Of a stretch of 64,000 nt of DNA, positions 33,352 through 44,657 are shown one piece after another. The notes under the pieces were generated by a model. It did no database searches and was not told where the DNA came from. It saw nothing but the letters and a program-made list of their open reading frames with translations. The position numbers and the translations under genes are program-made. Numbering within the stretch: the stretch's first letter is position 1; each line of letters begins with the position of its first letter. The stretch is from Hyperoplus lanceolatus (Eukaryota; Chordata; Actinopteri; Uranoscopiformes; Ammodytidae): NCBI GenBank assembly GCA_026929865.2, contig CM049402.1, positions 26,842,501 to 26,906,500 on the forward strand, in the 5' to 3' direction.

Positions 33352-34168
33352 TCAATATTTTGCTTTGCCATCATTATTTTCTAGCACTGCCTTAACCCTC
33401 TTGGGCATGTAGTTCACTAGAGCTTCACAGGTTGCCACTGGAACCCTCTTCTACCCATTCATGACGACATCAAGGAGCTGGTGGATATTAGAGTCCTTGC
33501 GCTCCTCCATCTCCCGTTTGAGGATGCCCCAAAGATGCTCAATAGGGTTTAAGACTGGAGACATGCTTGGCCAGTCCATAACCTTTACCCTCAGCTTCTT
33601 TAGCAAGCCAGTGGTCGTTCGGAGGTGTGTTTGGGGTCGTTATCATGTTGCAGTACTGCCCTGCGGCCCAGTTTATGAAGGGAGGGGATCATGCTCTGCT
33701 TCAGTATGTCACAGTACATGTTAGAATTCAATGAACTGTAGATCCCCAGTGCTGGCAGCACTCATGCAGCCCCAGACCATGACACTCCAACCACCATGCT
33801 TGACTATAGGCAAGACACACTTGTCTTTGTACTCCTCACCTGGTTGCCGCTCCACACTCTTAACACCATCTGAACCAAATAAATGTATCTTGGTCTCATC
33901 AGACCACAGGACATGGTTGCAGTAATCCATGTCCGTAGTCTGTTTGTCTTCAGCAAACTTTTTGTGGGGTTTCTTGTGCATCATCTTTAGAATAGGCTTC
34001 CTTCTGGGATGACAGCCATGTAGACCAGTATGATGCAGAGTGCGGCGTATGGTCTGAGCACTGACAGGTTGACCCCCCACCCCTTCAAGCCCTTCAGCAA
34101 TGCTGGCAGCACTCATACGTCTATTTTCCAAAGCCAACCTCTGTGTACACGCTGACCACGTCACTCAA
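33352..34168 (-). pseudogene. Tc1 transposase, N-truncated and broken
   Basis: Tc1/mariner transposases cut and paste DNA with a DDE/DDD catalytic triad after binding the ends through paired-like helix-turn-helix domains. Here the minus-strand frame begins just past the DNA-binding region. It keeps ENRRMSAASIAEGL and the first catalytic segment VLWSDETKIHLFG, then stops at LQFIEF where a short deletion has shifted the frame. The rest survives in other frames: an N-D-P-K-H-like segment, PNPIEHLW-type third catalytic motif (here VLNPIEHLWGILK) and the C-terminal ending VKAVLENNDGKAKY. The gene cannot make a functional enzyme. Its 5' side ends exactly at the inverted-arm junction (34168/34169), so truncation and rearrangement are one event. 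Confidence 0.9.
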
Positions 34169-34189
34169 CCTTCGTAAACTGGGCCGCAG

Positions 34190-34498
34190 GGTGGTATTGC
34201 AACATGATAACGACCCCAAACACACCTCCAAGACGACCAGTGGCTTGCTAAAAAGCTGAGGGTAAAGGTTATGGCCTGGCCAAGCATGTCTCCAGACCTA
34301 AACCCTATTGAGCATCTTTGGGGCATCCTCAAACAGAAGGTGGAGGAGCGCAAGGTCTTTAATATCCACCAGCTCTGTGATGCTGTCATAAATGGGTGGA
34401 AGAGGGTTCCAGTTGCAACCTGTGAAGCTCTAGTGAACTACATGCCCAAGAGGGTTAAGGCAGTGCTAGAAAATAATGATGGCAAAGCAAAATATTGA
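34190..34498 (+). pseudogene. Inverted duplicate of the Tc1 transposase C-terminal end
   Basis: The plus strand encodes MAWPSMSPDLNPIEHLWGIL through VKAVLENNDGKAKY, the catalytic third motif and C-terminus of the same transposase, now pointing away from the core fragment. It has no start, no DNA-binding region and no first aspartate. It is the coding part of the right inverted arm and pairs with the same segment at 33352-33670 on the other strand. Confidence 0.9.
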
Positions 34499-34745
34499 CA
34501 CTTTGGGCCCAATTTGTAAAATTTTTCTAAGGGGTGTACTCACTTTTGTTGCCAGCAGTTTAGACATTAATGGCTGTGTGTCGAGTTATTTTGAGGGGAC
34601 AGTAAATTTACACTGTTATACAAGCTGTACACTGACTACTTTACATTGTATCAAAGTGTCATTTCTTCAGTGTTGTCCCATGGAAAGATATAAAGAAAAA
34701 TGTGAAGAAATGTGAGGGGTGTACTCACTTTTGTGAGATACTGTA

Positions 34746-35617
34746 TAATCTACCATGACTTTGGAGCAGTATCCCAAAGAATGACATCACAGATACAGGT
34801 GTTCAAAACCATCCTGGATGTCACATTTTGATTTGCTGCTGACATATTCCACCCATAAGACACTGAGGGTAATACATATCACACATGGACTGGAAACATC
34901 ATGGAATCTAACCAGTAGAGTCCAAATGATGTTGCCTTGGAGAGGGATGTCTGGGATCATTCATTTGGATTTATGTACAGTTCCTAATACAAAATATACC
35001 ATCTATGGGAACTGTTCATTGCCTGTGAGAGCAACGGAAATGCAGACAATTAATTTGTTGGAATGCATGCAGTTGAAAGCACAAATCAAATCCCAGCCAG
35101 GCCACGTAATAGGAGATATTTCATCAGAGTGGGGTTTTTATCCTAAATACACCAGGCTGTCCAAGATTATAGGAGTTTAATGTGAGACTATATTTTCTCC
35201 TTTGAAGAGACACTGAGAATCGTAATCAAAACATCCCAGGTGGATTCTCTTTTTCTATGTTTCCAGTGCCTCCAGCTCTGAAAAATGTTTGCTGTAAGCC
35301 AACCTCATCCGTTTCTCTTACACGAAAATGTGCAGTTTTGAGTTTCACCTGATAATGAAACATAAACAGTTGCATTCTACTTCCAAAGACATGTAATGCA
35401 GAATTTACCAGAGGCCCAAGGCAAACATTTGTTACATGTCAAGCCAGCTCCCTTTAGGCCCTGTAGTTATGTTCAGGAATTTGTCCTGAAGCTTAAACAA
35501 TGCAAATATTTAATATGCAGGCCTTGATTTTTTCCAGCTTTATTTAGATAAAGAGTTGGCTTCAAGCAGCCACAGAGAACCACACAATAGTAAACAATGC
35601 TAGGGGAGAGATTTTAT
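34746..35617. other. Non-coding DNA
   Basis: The 34818-35180 frame (120 codons) shows no domain or composition bias that would support a gene. Confidence 0.5.
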
Positions 35618-35705
35618 TTTACCTTTATTTCACCAGGAAGGTCCCATTGAGTTACAGTAACTATATTCTCACAGGGAGTCCTGGCCAAGACAGGCAGCAG
35701 AAAAG
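35618..35705 (-). mobile_element. LINE 3'-end fragment (L2-like)
   Basis: Read on the minus strand it gives CTTGGCCAGGACTCCCTGT, then ACTCAATGGGACCTTCCTGG and TGAAATAAAGGTAAAATAAA. This is the usual 3' untranslated end of fish L2-type elements. It is separated from the RT remnant at 36030-36356 by about 300 bp and may or may not belong to it. Confidence 0.65.
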
Positions 35706-36029
35706 AAGTTGCAGAATTTGCACAAGGCCACACACACACACAAACAAAGTACACCACAATTGACACTATAATGCTAAAATTAATATACAATTCAATGTTG
35801 TGTAATGGACACTGTGAATAAGTGCTGCTGCTATAGAGACAAAGGGTTATTTAATGTTCTGTTTCAGAAGTATGGAAACCTTATTGTTTTTTTTTTTCAG
35901 ACGCCTTTATCAAACACCACTTTCCAAAAGCTCTAGGACTTTGCTGGCAAAAGTTGTGTTCATCTCATAGTCATGCTAGCTCTTGAATAGTTTTGTTATA
36001 ATAGTTTTCTCTAAACCATGATTGTGTTG

Positions 36030-36356
36030 AAAGGATAGATAGAAACTACACCCTGAAAACGCTGACAGACATATGCAACCTGGTTTATCTTTAGAGTCCC
36101 AGGTGTAATGGTCATTATACATAATGCTTCCATTCAGGATGCTTTCTCTTGCTCCTCTGTAAAAGTGAACAAGAATTGGGTCCAGAAATATTGCCTTTTG
36201 AAGCTTCCATATTAAATGCAGCCCCGTCTGAGCTCTCTTTGCTGGGGTGGAGATGTGTGAGGACCATGACAGCTTGTCTGGGAGGATGATGATTCCCAGG
36301 AACCTAAAACTGTTCACTTGCTGCATCTCAGCCCCACTGTCTAAGTTCATTATATA
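36030..36356 (-). pseudogene. LINE reverse transcriptase C-terminal fragment
   Basis: The minus-strand frame contains VNSFRFLGIIILPDKLSW, then SSHISTPAKRAQ, LHLIWKLQKA and LVHFYRGARESIL. This follows the thumb/post-palm segment of L2/Rex1-type non-LTR retrotransposons (KxFRFLG...LSWS.HI....KKAQ..L..LRKL...FYR...ESIL). The YADD catalytic region is not present upstream. After the NGSIMYN segment the similarity fades, so this is a short truncated remnant. Confidence 0.75.
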
Positions 36357-36928
36357 TATCAGCATGCACTGTACTATAGAAGAAGAAAAAAATCCCATTT
36401 GCCTTAGAAATAGTTCCCAGCAGTGCCATATGACTTTAAAAAGAGCCTTAAGTTGAGGTGTCCATTTGCCGGGGGCCCTGCAAACGGGGGATTGTTGCAA
36501 AGCATCGCAATCTTCTCATTAATGCATATCTGAACATCTCTGAGCCTTCCGCAGCACCAGAAGCAGGTGTGTGGTGAGCAAGGCCAAGAGTTTCCCCGTC
36601 TCTATAAAAAAAAGAAACGTCCAACTGTTTCATCGAGTGTCGGAGGATTTGCAACATCTGTTTGATTTGGTCTGCGGGGGCTTGCGTGGGCTTTGAGGTT
36701 TTCCCAGTGCTGCTGGCGCCTCTTTCTTGTCGCTACAGCGGCACAGACAGCCAGCAACAGCCACGTCCTCTGTGCGACTCTGCTCCTTGTCTGGCCCTAA
36801 TTGAGTAAACAGCTTCACTCTAATAAGAATATCTGAGTGTGTTTACATGCAAGATCAAAAGTAGAGTACTGCCATGTCCAAAAAAGTTTCAAATGACAGG
36901 GAATCTGACAACCGAACAGTTTTCCCAA

Positions 36929-37009
36929 CACTGCTTGTGGGATTTGAACACACTTTTGGTAGCAGGAGATCAGAAGCCCTGGAGACTCACACCACTCAGC
37001 CATGCTGAC
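36929..37009 (-). pseudogene. tRNA-Leu-like relic (pseudo-tRNA or SINE head)
   Basis: On the minus strand GTCAGCATGGCTGAGTGG is close to the 5' end and A box of tRNA-Leu (GTCAGGATGGCCGAGTGG). GTTCAAATCCCAC is a good B box. The anticodon arm and variable region (GGGCTTCTGATCTCC...) do not fold into a standard stem, and the acceptor stem is damaged. No SINE body or tail was identified after the head. Confidence 0.55.
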
Positions 37010-37183
37010 AGCAAAGTGTGTAGGGGGAACTGTGGTGAGCATATGGTCCCACTTATCCACCCGATTCCCAACACTTCTGAGAACATGTACGATCATCAAA
37101 ATTAAGACTGTTTTGCACCCAACAAGGATCAAATGAAAGTAACATTAGCAGTATTTGTAAGATTTGTTGATCCAAAATGACTG

Positions 37184-37274
37184 TTAAAGGTGAACTATGC
37201 AGTGTCAAGGTGAGGGGGATTTGTTTACATGTTCACTTTTCTGACACACCCAAAGTGACATAGTGCACCTTTAA
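37184..37274. mobile_element. Short TTAA-flanked MITE, 91 bp
   Basis: TTAA at 37184-37187 and 37271-37274 bound inverted ends AAGGTGAACTATGCAG and the complement of GACATAGTGCACCT (14 of about 16 positions agree). This resembles a common fish TTAA MITE with AAAGGTGCACTATGT ends, shortened by internal loss. Confidence 0.8.
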
Positions 37275-39080
37275 TATTGCACCATGCTCAGATGAACATC
37301 TCTGAAGTGTTCACCACTGTATACTGAATTTTCAAATAAATATAAATCAAATATCTATAGATTTGAGAGTTGTCTGGACTGTTATCAAATAAATAATCAG
37401 CATATTGTTTTCCCCTAATTTGGTTCTTTTACTAAAAACTGAAACATGCAGTTGACGCTTTGTCTCAAGAGACCTTCTGGAAATGAAAGAAATTCAACTT
37501 AATTATATGAATTAGCGGATCATTTCATTATTACTACTACTACAATTGCTCTTGTGTTGTTGCCTTCATTCTTGTTTAAATTACACAAATGATTGCATGT
37601 TAAACCAAATAAAATACTAGTTATTAAGCAAGTTGGCTGTTTGGTAAATTAATGTCCATAAAGAATGTTGCATATTTCAGTGACAATGCCCTCCACAAAG
37701 AGGTGACAGAGAAATAAGAGCAAAGAGCAACAAAAGGAAGTAGCTCTTTGTAAACCTCTTTTCTGAATAGTTCAACATCCACCTCTTCTATGCATGTCAC
37801 ATTATGCTATACCACTGTCTTATATCCATGTCACTTATTCATCAATAAAATATGCGTCTCCCTCCATGTCTTCTAGTAAAGGAGGACTTTTATAGACAGG
37901 AACAGCATGTTCAACCTAATGCTATGCTATTAGGGCGCACTTTCACTGGGCATTTTTAAAATGCCCATTCACTATTGGCTGCTAAAGCCTAGATTGTTTG
38001 ACCAGTCTGAGTGCTCAGTTCCCTGTCAAGCACAGTACACTTCTTTGGCTGTGGCATGGTTGGAAGAGGTGTGCTTTGGCACTGTACTGACACTAATAAG
38101 CCAAGCACAAGCTTGTGTCTAGACAGCGCTCTAGATGTAAATGTGTACTGTATGAGACTGTTCCCCGCAAACCAAATTGTCCTTGAGCGCAACAGGGCAT
38201 AACAAAAAATGACATCAAGGGCTTTGCATGTGTCTGATGTGGAAATGGAAAGGCAAATTTGGATGGGTGAAAATGTTCAAAAACAACCAGAGACAAATAT
38301 GAATGACATGGTGACGTATGGCAAGAAGCAACCGTGCCTTGGCCCAAACGTTTGTAGCAGTGTGGGTGCAGCCTGGACCTTTACCAGAAAGGGAGGACGG
38401 AGGGGTAACAATCATGCTTCGGCACAATACAGGGAAACTGGCCCTTAAACATTATAATAGTATATGTTTATCATCAAATTAGCCTTTCATTGTTAAGCAA
38501 ACAAACACGTGTGTGTATTTGTGTTTTCGGTAAAAGGATTTTATGGTGAGCCAACTTCAGATGGAGGCGTGAGGAATGGGTTTATTTTTTTTCTTTTAAA
38601 TACTGGACAGTTATGCATGACAATGGAAGCCATTGGTGAACAAACCCCGGCGCAAGCACTTTAATACTGCTGGTGCCTTGTTTTCTGCTCACACAGTACA
38701 GTTATCAGCTCACCCTGCATGTACATAGTGCATCCAGTTAATAGAGAAGCAGATAGCTGCCATAAAGCCTCAGTAACTCTGCGGTCGCTGAGGCTGTGTC
38801 CTCTATCACTGTGAACTCACAGTCGAGACCGAATGAAAACAACAATAAACCAACCATGCTGTTTTCTCATAAAAGTCATCCGTGAAGGTCATATTGCTGC
38901 TTTAATCCTATTGGCTCCATTCAGTGGTGCTCAGTTGGCTTGAGTTGGTCTGGATTTGTCCGCCCCTGAGGCTGGCTTTCTGCTGTGTCCTTGGACACAG
39001 CGCTCACACTTCACAGCCAGCATGTGAAGCACACACACTCATACAGTAATACACATATGCCTATTGCTCTCTCTCTCTGT
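37275..39080. other. Non-coding DNA
   Basis: 37934-38200 begins GGGCGCACTTTCACTGGGC and contains GCACTGTACTGAC and GAGACTGTTCCCCGC. These are reminiscent of a decayed DNA transposon, but no inverted end was found. No gene recognised. Confidence 0.45.
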
Positions 39081-39712
<632 letters not shown>

Positions 39713-41230
39713 TCATTAATTTCCTTTATTTATTCTCGAAAGATCAATTGAGGGGTGACCCTCTTTTACAATGACGTCGAGACAGATACACAATATACAA
39801 TGAGAATACACAACAAGCTTACAAAGAGACAACAACAATTAAAACATTCAGATCAATTGAATAAAACAGAACAATAGCCTAATTAAAACAGTTACAAGTG
39901 GAGTGGGGCTGATTCAAAATAATAACTTTAAGTTGGTTAACAGTTATGAGTGTATTTATTTTAATTTGATGTTGTAGGCTGTTCCAGGAGTCAGGGGCAC
40001 TGTGGCTAAAAGCAGTTTTACCAAGGTCAGACCGGGCGTATGGAACATATAACATGAGCATGTCAGTTGAGCGGGTTTGATAAAGCCCATCTGAAATATG
40101 CAACATTGTTGTCAAATAGAGTGGCAGCTTTCCGGTCAGGGCTTTATATATAAAAATATGCCAATGTGCATCACGTCTCTCTTTAAGAGAGGACCACCCA
40201 ACCTTTTCATATAAAAGACAATGGTGAGTGTCATAAGCATCTCCTGTAATGAACCTTAAGGCAGAGTGAAAAACAGAGTCTAGGAGTTTAAGACATGATT
40301 GAGATGCATGCCTATAAACCACATCACCGTAATCAAGGACAGACATAAAAACTGCCTCAATAATCCTTTTCCTACTAAATAAAGGGAAGGTGGTTTTGTT
40401 CCTATACAAATATCCAATCGTTTGTCGCAGACGACAGACAAGATTTTTTATGTGAAATTTAAAAGATACTTTTTCATCTATCCAGATGCCGAGATATTTA
40501 TATTCAGTGACTCTTTCAATTTGAGATCCATTATGTGTATGAATATTAAGATCATTAAAATGTATAGTTCTTGCTCTGGAGAAACACATATATTTTGTTT
40601 TGTCTGTATTAAGAACAAGCCTGAGGTCCAGATTGATGGACCGAATCAGTAATGCAATACAGTACAGTGTCGTCAGCATACAAATGGGCTTGACAGTTTT
40701 GTAGCGATGAAACAATGTTATTGATGTAAATTGTGAATAGGACTGGACCTAAAATTGAGCCCTGCGGAACACCATTTGTAACTGTTAAAAACTCAGTTTG
40801 GTGGCTTCCCAGTTTTACTGACTGCTGTCTATCAGAGAGATAGTCCCTAAACCAGCTACATGTAAAATAATCAAAACCAATATCATGCAGCCTCTGTAAA
40901 AGCAAATGGTGATCTAAAGTATCAAAGGCTTTTGACAGATCAACAAAAAGTGCTGCACAGTGCTTTTTTTTGTCGATAGCTGTAACAATGTTGTCTAAGA
41001 CCAAAGTGACAGCAGATACAGTACTGTGACCTGCCCTAAAACCAGATTGAAATGGGCTCAGAATGGAAGCACTGGATAAAAAGGTTTTCAACTGATTCTA
41101 GGATTTTTGCCAGGCATGGGAGTTTTGAAATTGGCCTGTAATTATTGAGATCACTTTTGTCACCCCCTTTATGTAATGGGATGACATGAGCTTTTTTCCA
41201 AACTTTAGTGATTCAAGTGATATAGCTTTA
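39713..41230 (-). pseudogene. 5'-truncated non-LTR retrotransposon, reverse transcriptase
   Basis: The enzyme copies element RNA into DNA at a nicked target. Reading down the minus strand, HVIPLHKGGDKSDLNNYRPI begins near 41185. After a frame change near 41095 come SGFRAGHSTVSA, LFVDLSKAFDTLDHHLLLQ, DYLSDRQQSVKLG, TNGVPQGSILGPVLF and the catalytic HLYADDTVLY. A second frame change near 40650 (with lost residues) leads to LNTDKTKYMCFSRA, EYKYLGIWIDEKVSF and a 278-codon frame to the stop at 39879. The remaining ~165 bp is a 3' untranslated end finishing AATAAATAAAGGAAAT near 39717. The upstream endonuclease is missing. The CR1/L2/Jockey superfamily fits; I cannot fix the clade. Confidence 0.9.
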
Positions 41231-42594
41231 GAATGGCAGTGGTAACACTGATACTTGCATGTAGCCAACACATGCTGATATCTCATTATGACAGGGACTT
41301 CAATACCTACAGTATATCCCAAATTATAACACTGTGTTGCATTGTTCTGATCAATTGAACACTTAAAACCAGACATGTCTCAAACTGATTAAAGCAATCC
41401 AGTGTGTTTTGCTGGACAAGTGACAGCTACAGGATAGTAGCTCTTCTAAAATGCAGTATGTAGACATGTAGACAAGAGTCAATGAACAGACTCAGTAATG
41501 TATTGAATAGTCAGTATGCATGTCAAGCTTGCTAGCACTAGCCAACATACTTCAGCAAGAGCATTTGTAGAAGGAATAATGTGTCACAACTGAGAGTTGG
41601 ATAATGGTAAATGCTGATTTTTTATGTAACAATAGAGAGTCAAATTAGTTTTAAATGTTAAATGGTGTCAGTTAAAAGTAAAACTATGTAAAATATGCCT
41701 ATGGCCACTGTTGCTAGAAATCATTAAACCATAACACATAGTCTAATAGTGGTACAAGCAGAGACGGGTCATGTCATGAAGTCAGCAATTTTAGAAATAT
41801 GGTATCCCAGCAAAAGCAGCTGACACTACATACTGTACCTGTAGCAGCAGAGCCATTGACTGTATTGCATTGAGCATTTTTGGGTAGGAATATAACTTTT
41901 AGTTTCCAAGATAAGGAATGTGAACTACAGCTTCTATCATTTATCCATTATTATTTGTTCAAATAAACCCATGGAAATGCTGATTTCATTAATTCTGCTG
42001 TGTTCTGTTTTTGATGGATTTTTTTTTACTAGAGGGAGATATGTTTAGTTGAAACCAGATACGCTGACATCATCATAATAGTTACAGAGAAGGCAGTTGA
42101 ACATATTGCTTTGCATAATCAGCCCATGTGGCTGAAAATATTGTTTTTTGCCTAAGTGAATGTTAGCAGTAGGACACTGCATCTCTGCAGCTGTCTTATT
42201 GACGATGAAAAATGATGTTGGTGATGACCTATGAGCTCTGTTTTATCATTTTGGTGAATAAAAAAAGATGATTGCTGTATATTATACTGGAGTAATTCTG
42301 TTGCCAGTGATATATAAATAACTATATAAAATACAACAGAATAACTGGCTTTAAATAGCGTTTTGCCCTGCAGAATCAGCACTGGTGCTCTTGTGGAAAC
42401 TATGCCACCTCTAACCCTGTAAAAGCCTGGTTGTTTATATTATTCAGTGTTCGAAATGTCTGGAGTGCGATAGGAGTATAAAAAATGGAGAGTTGGAATT
42501 GAAAGAAAATAGAGCCTGAGAGATGAGAGAAGAGAGCTATCTATCTATCGTGTTTGCATATTAGCAGCACACAAATGTGCTCAATTCACTGCAC
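41231..42594. other. Non-coding DNA
   Basis: AT-rich sequence with no gene or bounded repeat. Confidence 0.5.
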
Positions 42595-42890
42595 GCAATG
42601 TGCAGCTGAGGCTGATGGGTAGGTAACCAAAGTACTGGGACACTTTTAAAATATGCCCTGATGATGACCCAGCATTAAGAATCAGAGGATCAAAGTTAGC
42701 ACAATTCATCCTCTGGCAACCACTTATCTCTGAACCACAGTCCATGACAGTCCATCTACAGTATATACGTATCACATTTATATTTCAGTCTGATCCTCTT
42801 GGTAGCTATAAGAACGGTTAAGGGGTAACCAAAGTCAGTTGGGTTTCTCCTCTGGGCACCATGAGTGTTTATATGACACTTAAGGTAAGA
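42595..42890. repeat. Dispersed teleost repeat with internal duplication
   Basis: Motifs AACCAAAGTACTGGGACA, CCCTGATGATG and AGAGGATCAAAGTTAGCACA, plus TTCATCCTCTGG and a later GGGTAACCAAAGTCAGTTGG with CTCCTCTGGGCACCATGAG, match a family I remember as very common in percomorph genomes. The AACCAAAGT and CCTCTGG segments recur twice, suggesting an internal ~130-bp repeat unit. Class unknown. Confidence 0.55.
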
Positions 42891-44657
42891 CAGTGACAAA
42901 CAAAAAAAATTACTCTCACACACTCACACACTGTATTGTAGTGTATCGACATGTCTGCTACAAGTTGCAAGACAGGACTGTTGTGACTCAAAACACTGCA
43001 CATACCATCTAGTGTGCAGCTCTAACAAAACCAGATGTGACTGTCAAACAAAGACACCCTATGAATGGGTCTGGCTGTACAGATGTGTAAATGTGTGTAT
43101 TTGTGTTGTGTGAATAACTGTAGAGAATTCTTGCTATTTGACAGTTACAGCAAACACCAGCTTTGACCTTCAAACTGCTGGCAATAAAAGTATTACCCAA
43201 TAACTAATCAAGAGGGGCAGCTCTTCAGAAAAAAACCCATAAAGGAAGATTTGGTGTGTGTGTGTGTGTGTGTGTGACTATGTGCAGCTGGTCTGCCAAG
43301 AAACGTTGAATGACTTTTCTGCTGGTGTAGGAGACTTTACAAAGCCATGTGGAGGCCAGAGCTTCACTCTGCAAAGGTCTAAGCTCCTGGAGAACTGTAG
43401 GAGGCTCAGGGAAGAGAGGGAATGATTGAAAGAGGAGAGGAAAAATAGGTCACAGCTGTTCTCTATCTTTCCCCAGCGCCCCCCTTTCCACTCCAAGCAG
43501 TCCGGCAAAACCCTACCCTATCCCATTTGTTCAGCAATACCGTCACCCCAATGCACATGGACACACACACACACATACACTTGGAACAGTCTGCTGAGGC
43601 CCAGACCTCACGTTCAGTGTGTTTATTTTCTAGGTGCAGGGGGGGAAGGACAAAAAAAAGTAAAGCCCACATTCCACAGGACACATGATCTACTGGTCAG
43701 ACGAGGAGGAGGAAGGACAACATTAGATGCTTATCAGTGCAGCTTTGTCTGCAGTGCTGGGAAGTACTGTCACCATGTGGAAATGGTTTAAATATGTTAC
43801 ACTTGCTTAGTTCAGCTAAAGTCGAGTCTAGCTGCTTTTCTCTGCTCATCAGAAAACGAGATGCTGATTTTTCTTCCCGTATGTACACCATGAATTTTCG
43901 AGTTTTTAGTTACGTTAAACCCTATAGCATGTGTTCCACACAGAGAGGAGTGTAAACTTGATTGAATCATTTAATAATATTTAATTTAATTATAAAAAAA
44001 TGTAACAAATTATTTCATACTTAATGATTTTCAATTGAAACAAAAGAAAATCAAATAATGATGTCAGGTTCCACAAGTACATTTATACAGTACATCACTC
44101 CAGCATAGTGAGTACTGAAGATATGTGTTGCATGTCATATCATTGCACCAATCGTAATAAAAGTGTGACAACACCAAAATCAAATCAAAAGGAATTGATC
44201 CTTATTTTCCAAAAGATTACATTTATTCGGTCATATGTGAAAGCAGCAATGGAGTGGGTTACAATACAAAAGAAACATAGAGCATAACGATAAATAAGCC
44301 ATTAAAGAACAAATGCCAGAGAAAAGCAATGACACAATCATAGACATTTGGCCACTGTCTTGGTCACTTAAGCTTTAATGGTCAAATGAAGCATGTGGTA
44401 GGAAATGGCCATATTCATTATAATAAGAAGGAAGCCAAATGGATGAAAGAAGGTTGGAGCTGAGGTGGTGGAAGGCTAAGAGTGGCTCCTTATGGCCATT
44501 TCCACTGCACTCAGAGCACCACACCCCATACTCTCTCCCTTTCAACACATGGGTCCCCAGCCCCTCAATATGGTACTTGACAGGAGTGCACTTCATCTTT
44601 CCATATGTCCCCATGTTCCTTCCCTGCCATGTTGCATACATGCATTTATACGAAGTA
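42891..44657. other. Non-coding DNA with short (GT)n
   Basis: A GT run of about 11 units lies at 43254-43275. The 43426-43791 frame is not gene-like: no domains, and an equivalent frame exists on the opposite strand. Confidence 0.5.

Larger units (their letters stand above)
33107..34743 (-). mobile_element. Rearranged fold-back Tc1-like element, copy 1 (1637 bp)
   Basis: The element starts CAGTATCTCACAAAAGTG and ends with its complement, flanked by TA at 33105-33106 and 34744-34745. Each end has the IR/DR layout: ACAAAAGTGAGTACACCCCT at 33116-33135 and 33301-33320, and the complement at 34530-34549 and 34715-34734. The terminal repeat has been extended into two inverted arms of 576 bp (33107-33682) and 575 bp (34169-34743), each carrying the transposase 3' half. 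Between them is a 486-bp core. The DNA-binding half of the transposase gene is absent. The same layout recurs at 58021-59659. Confidence 0.93.

Noticed and set aside
35976..36500. 174-codon minus-strand frame as a host gene
   Set aside because: The central part is clearly a LINE reverse transcriptase remnant; the ends are chance extension.
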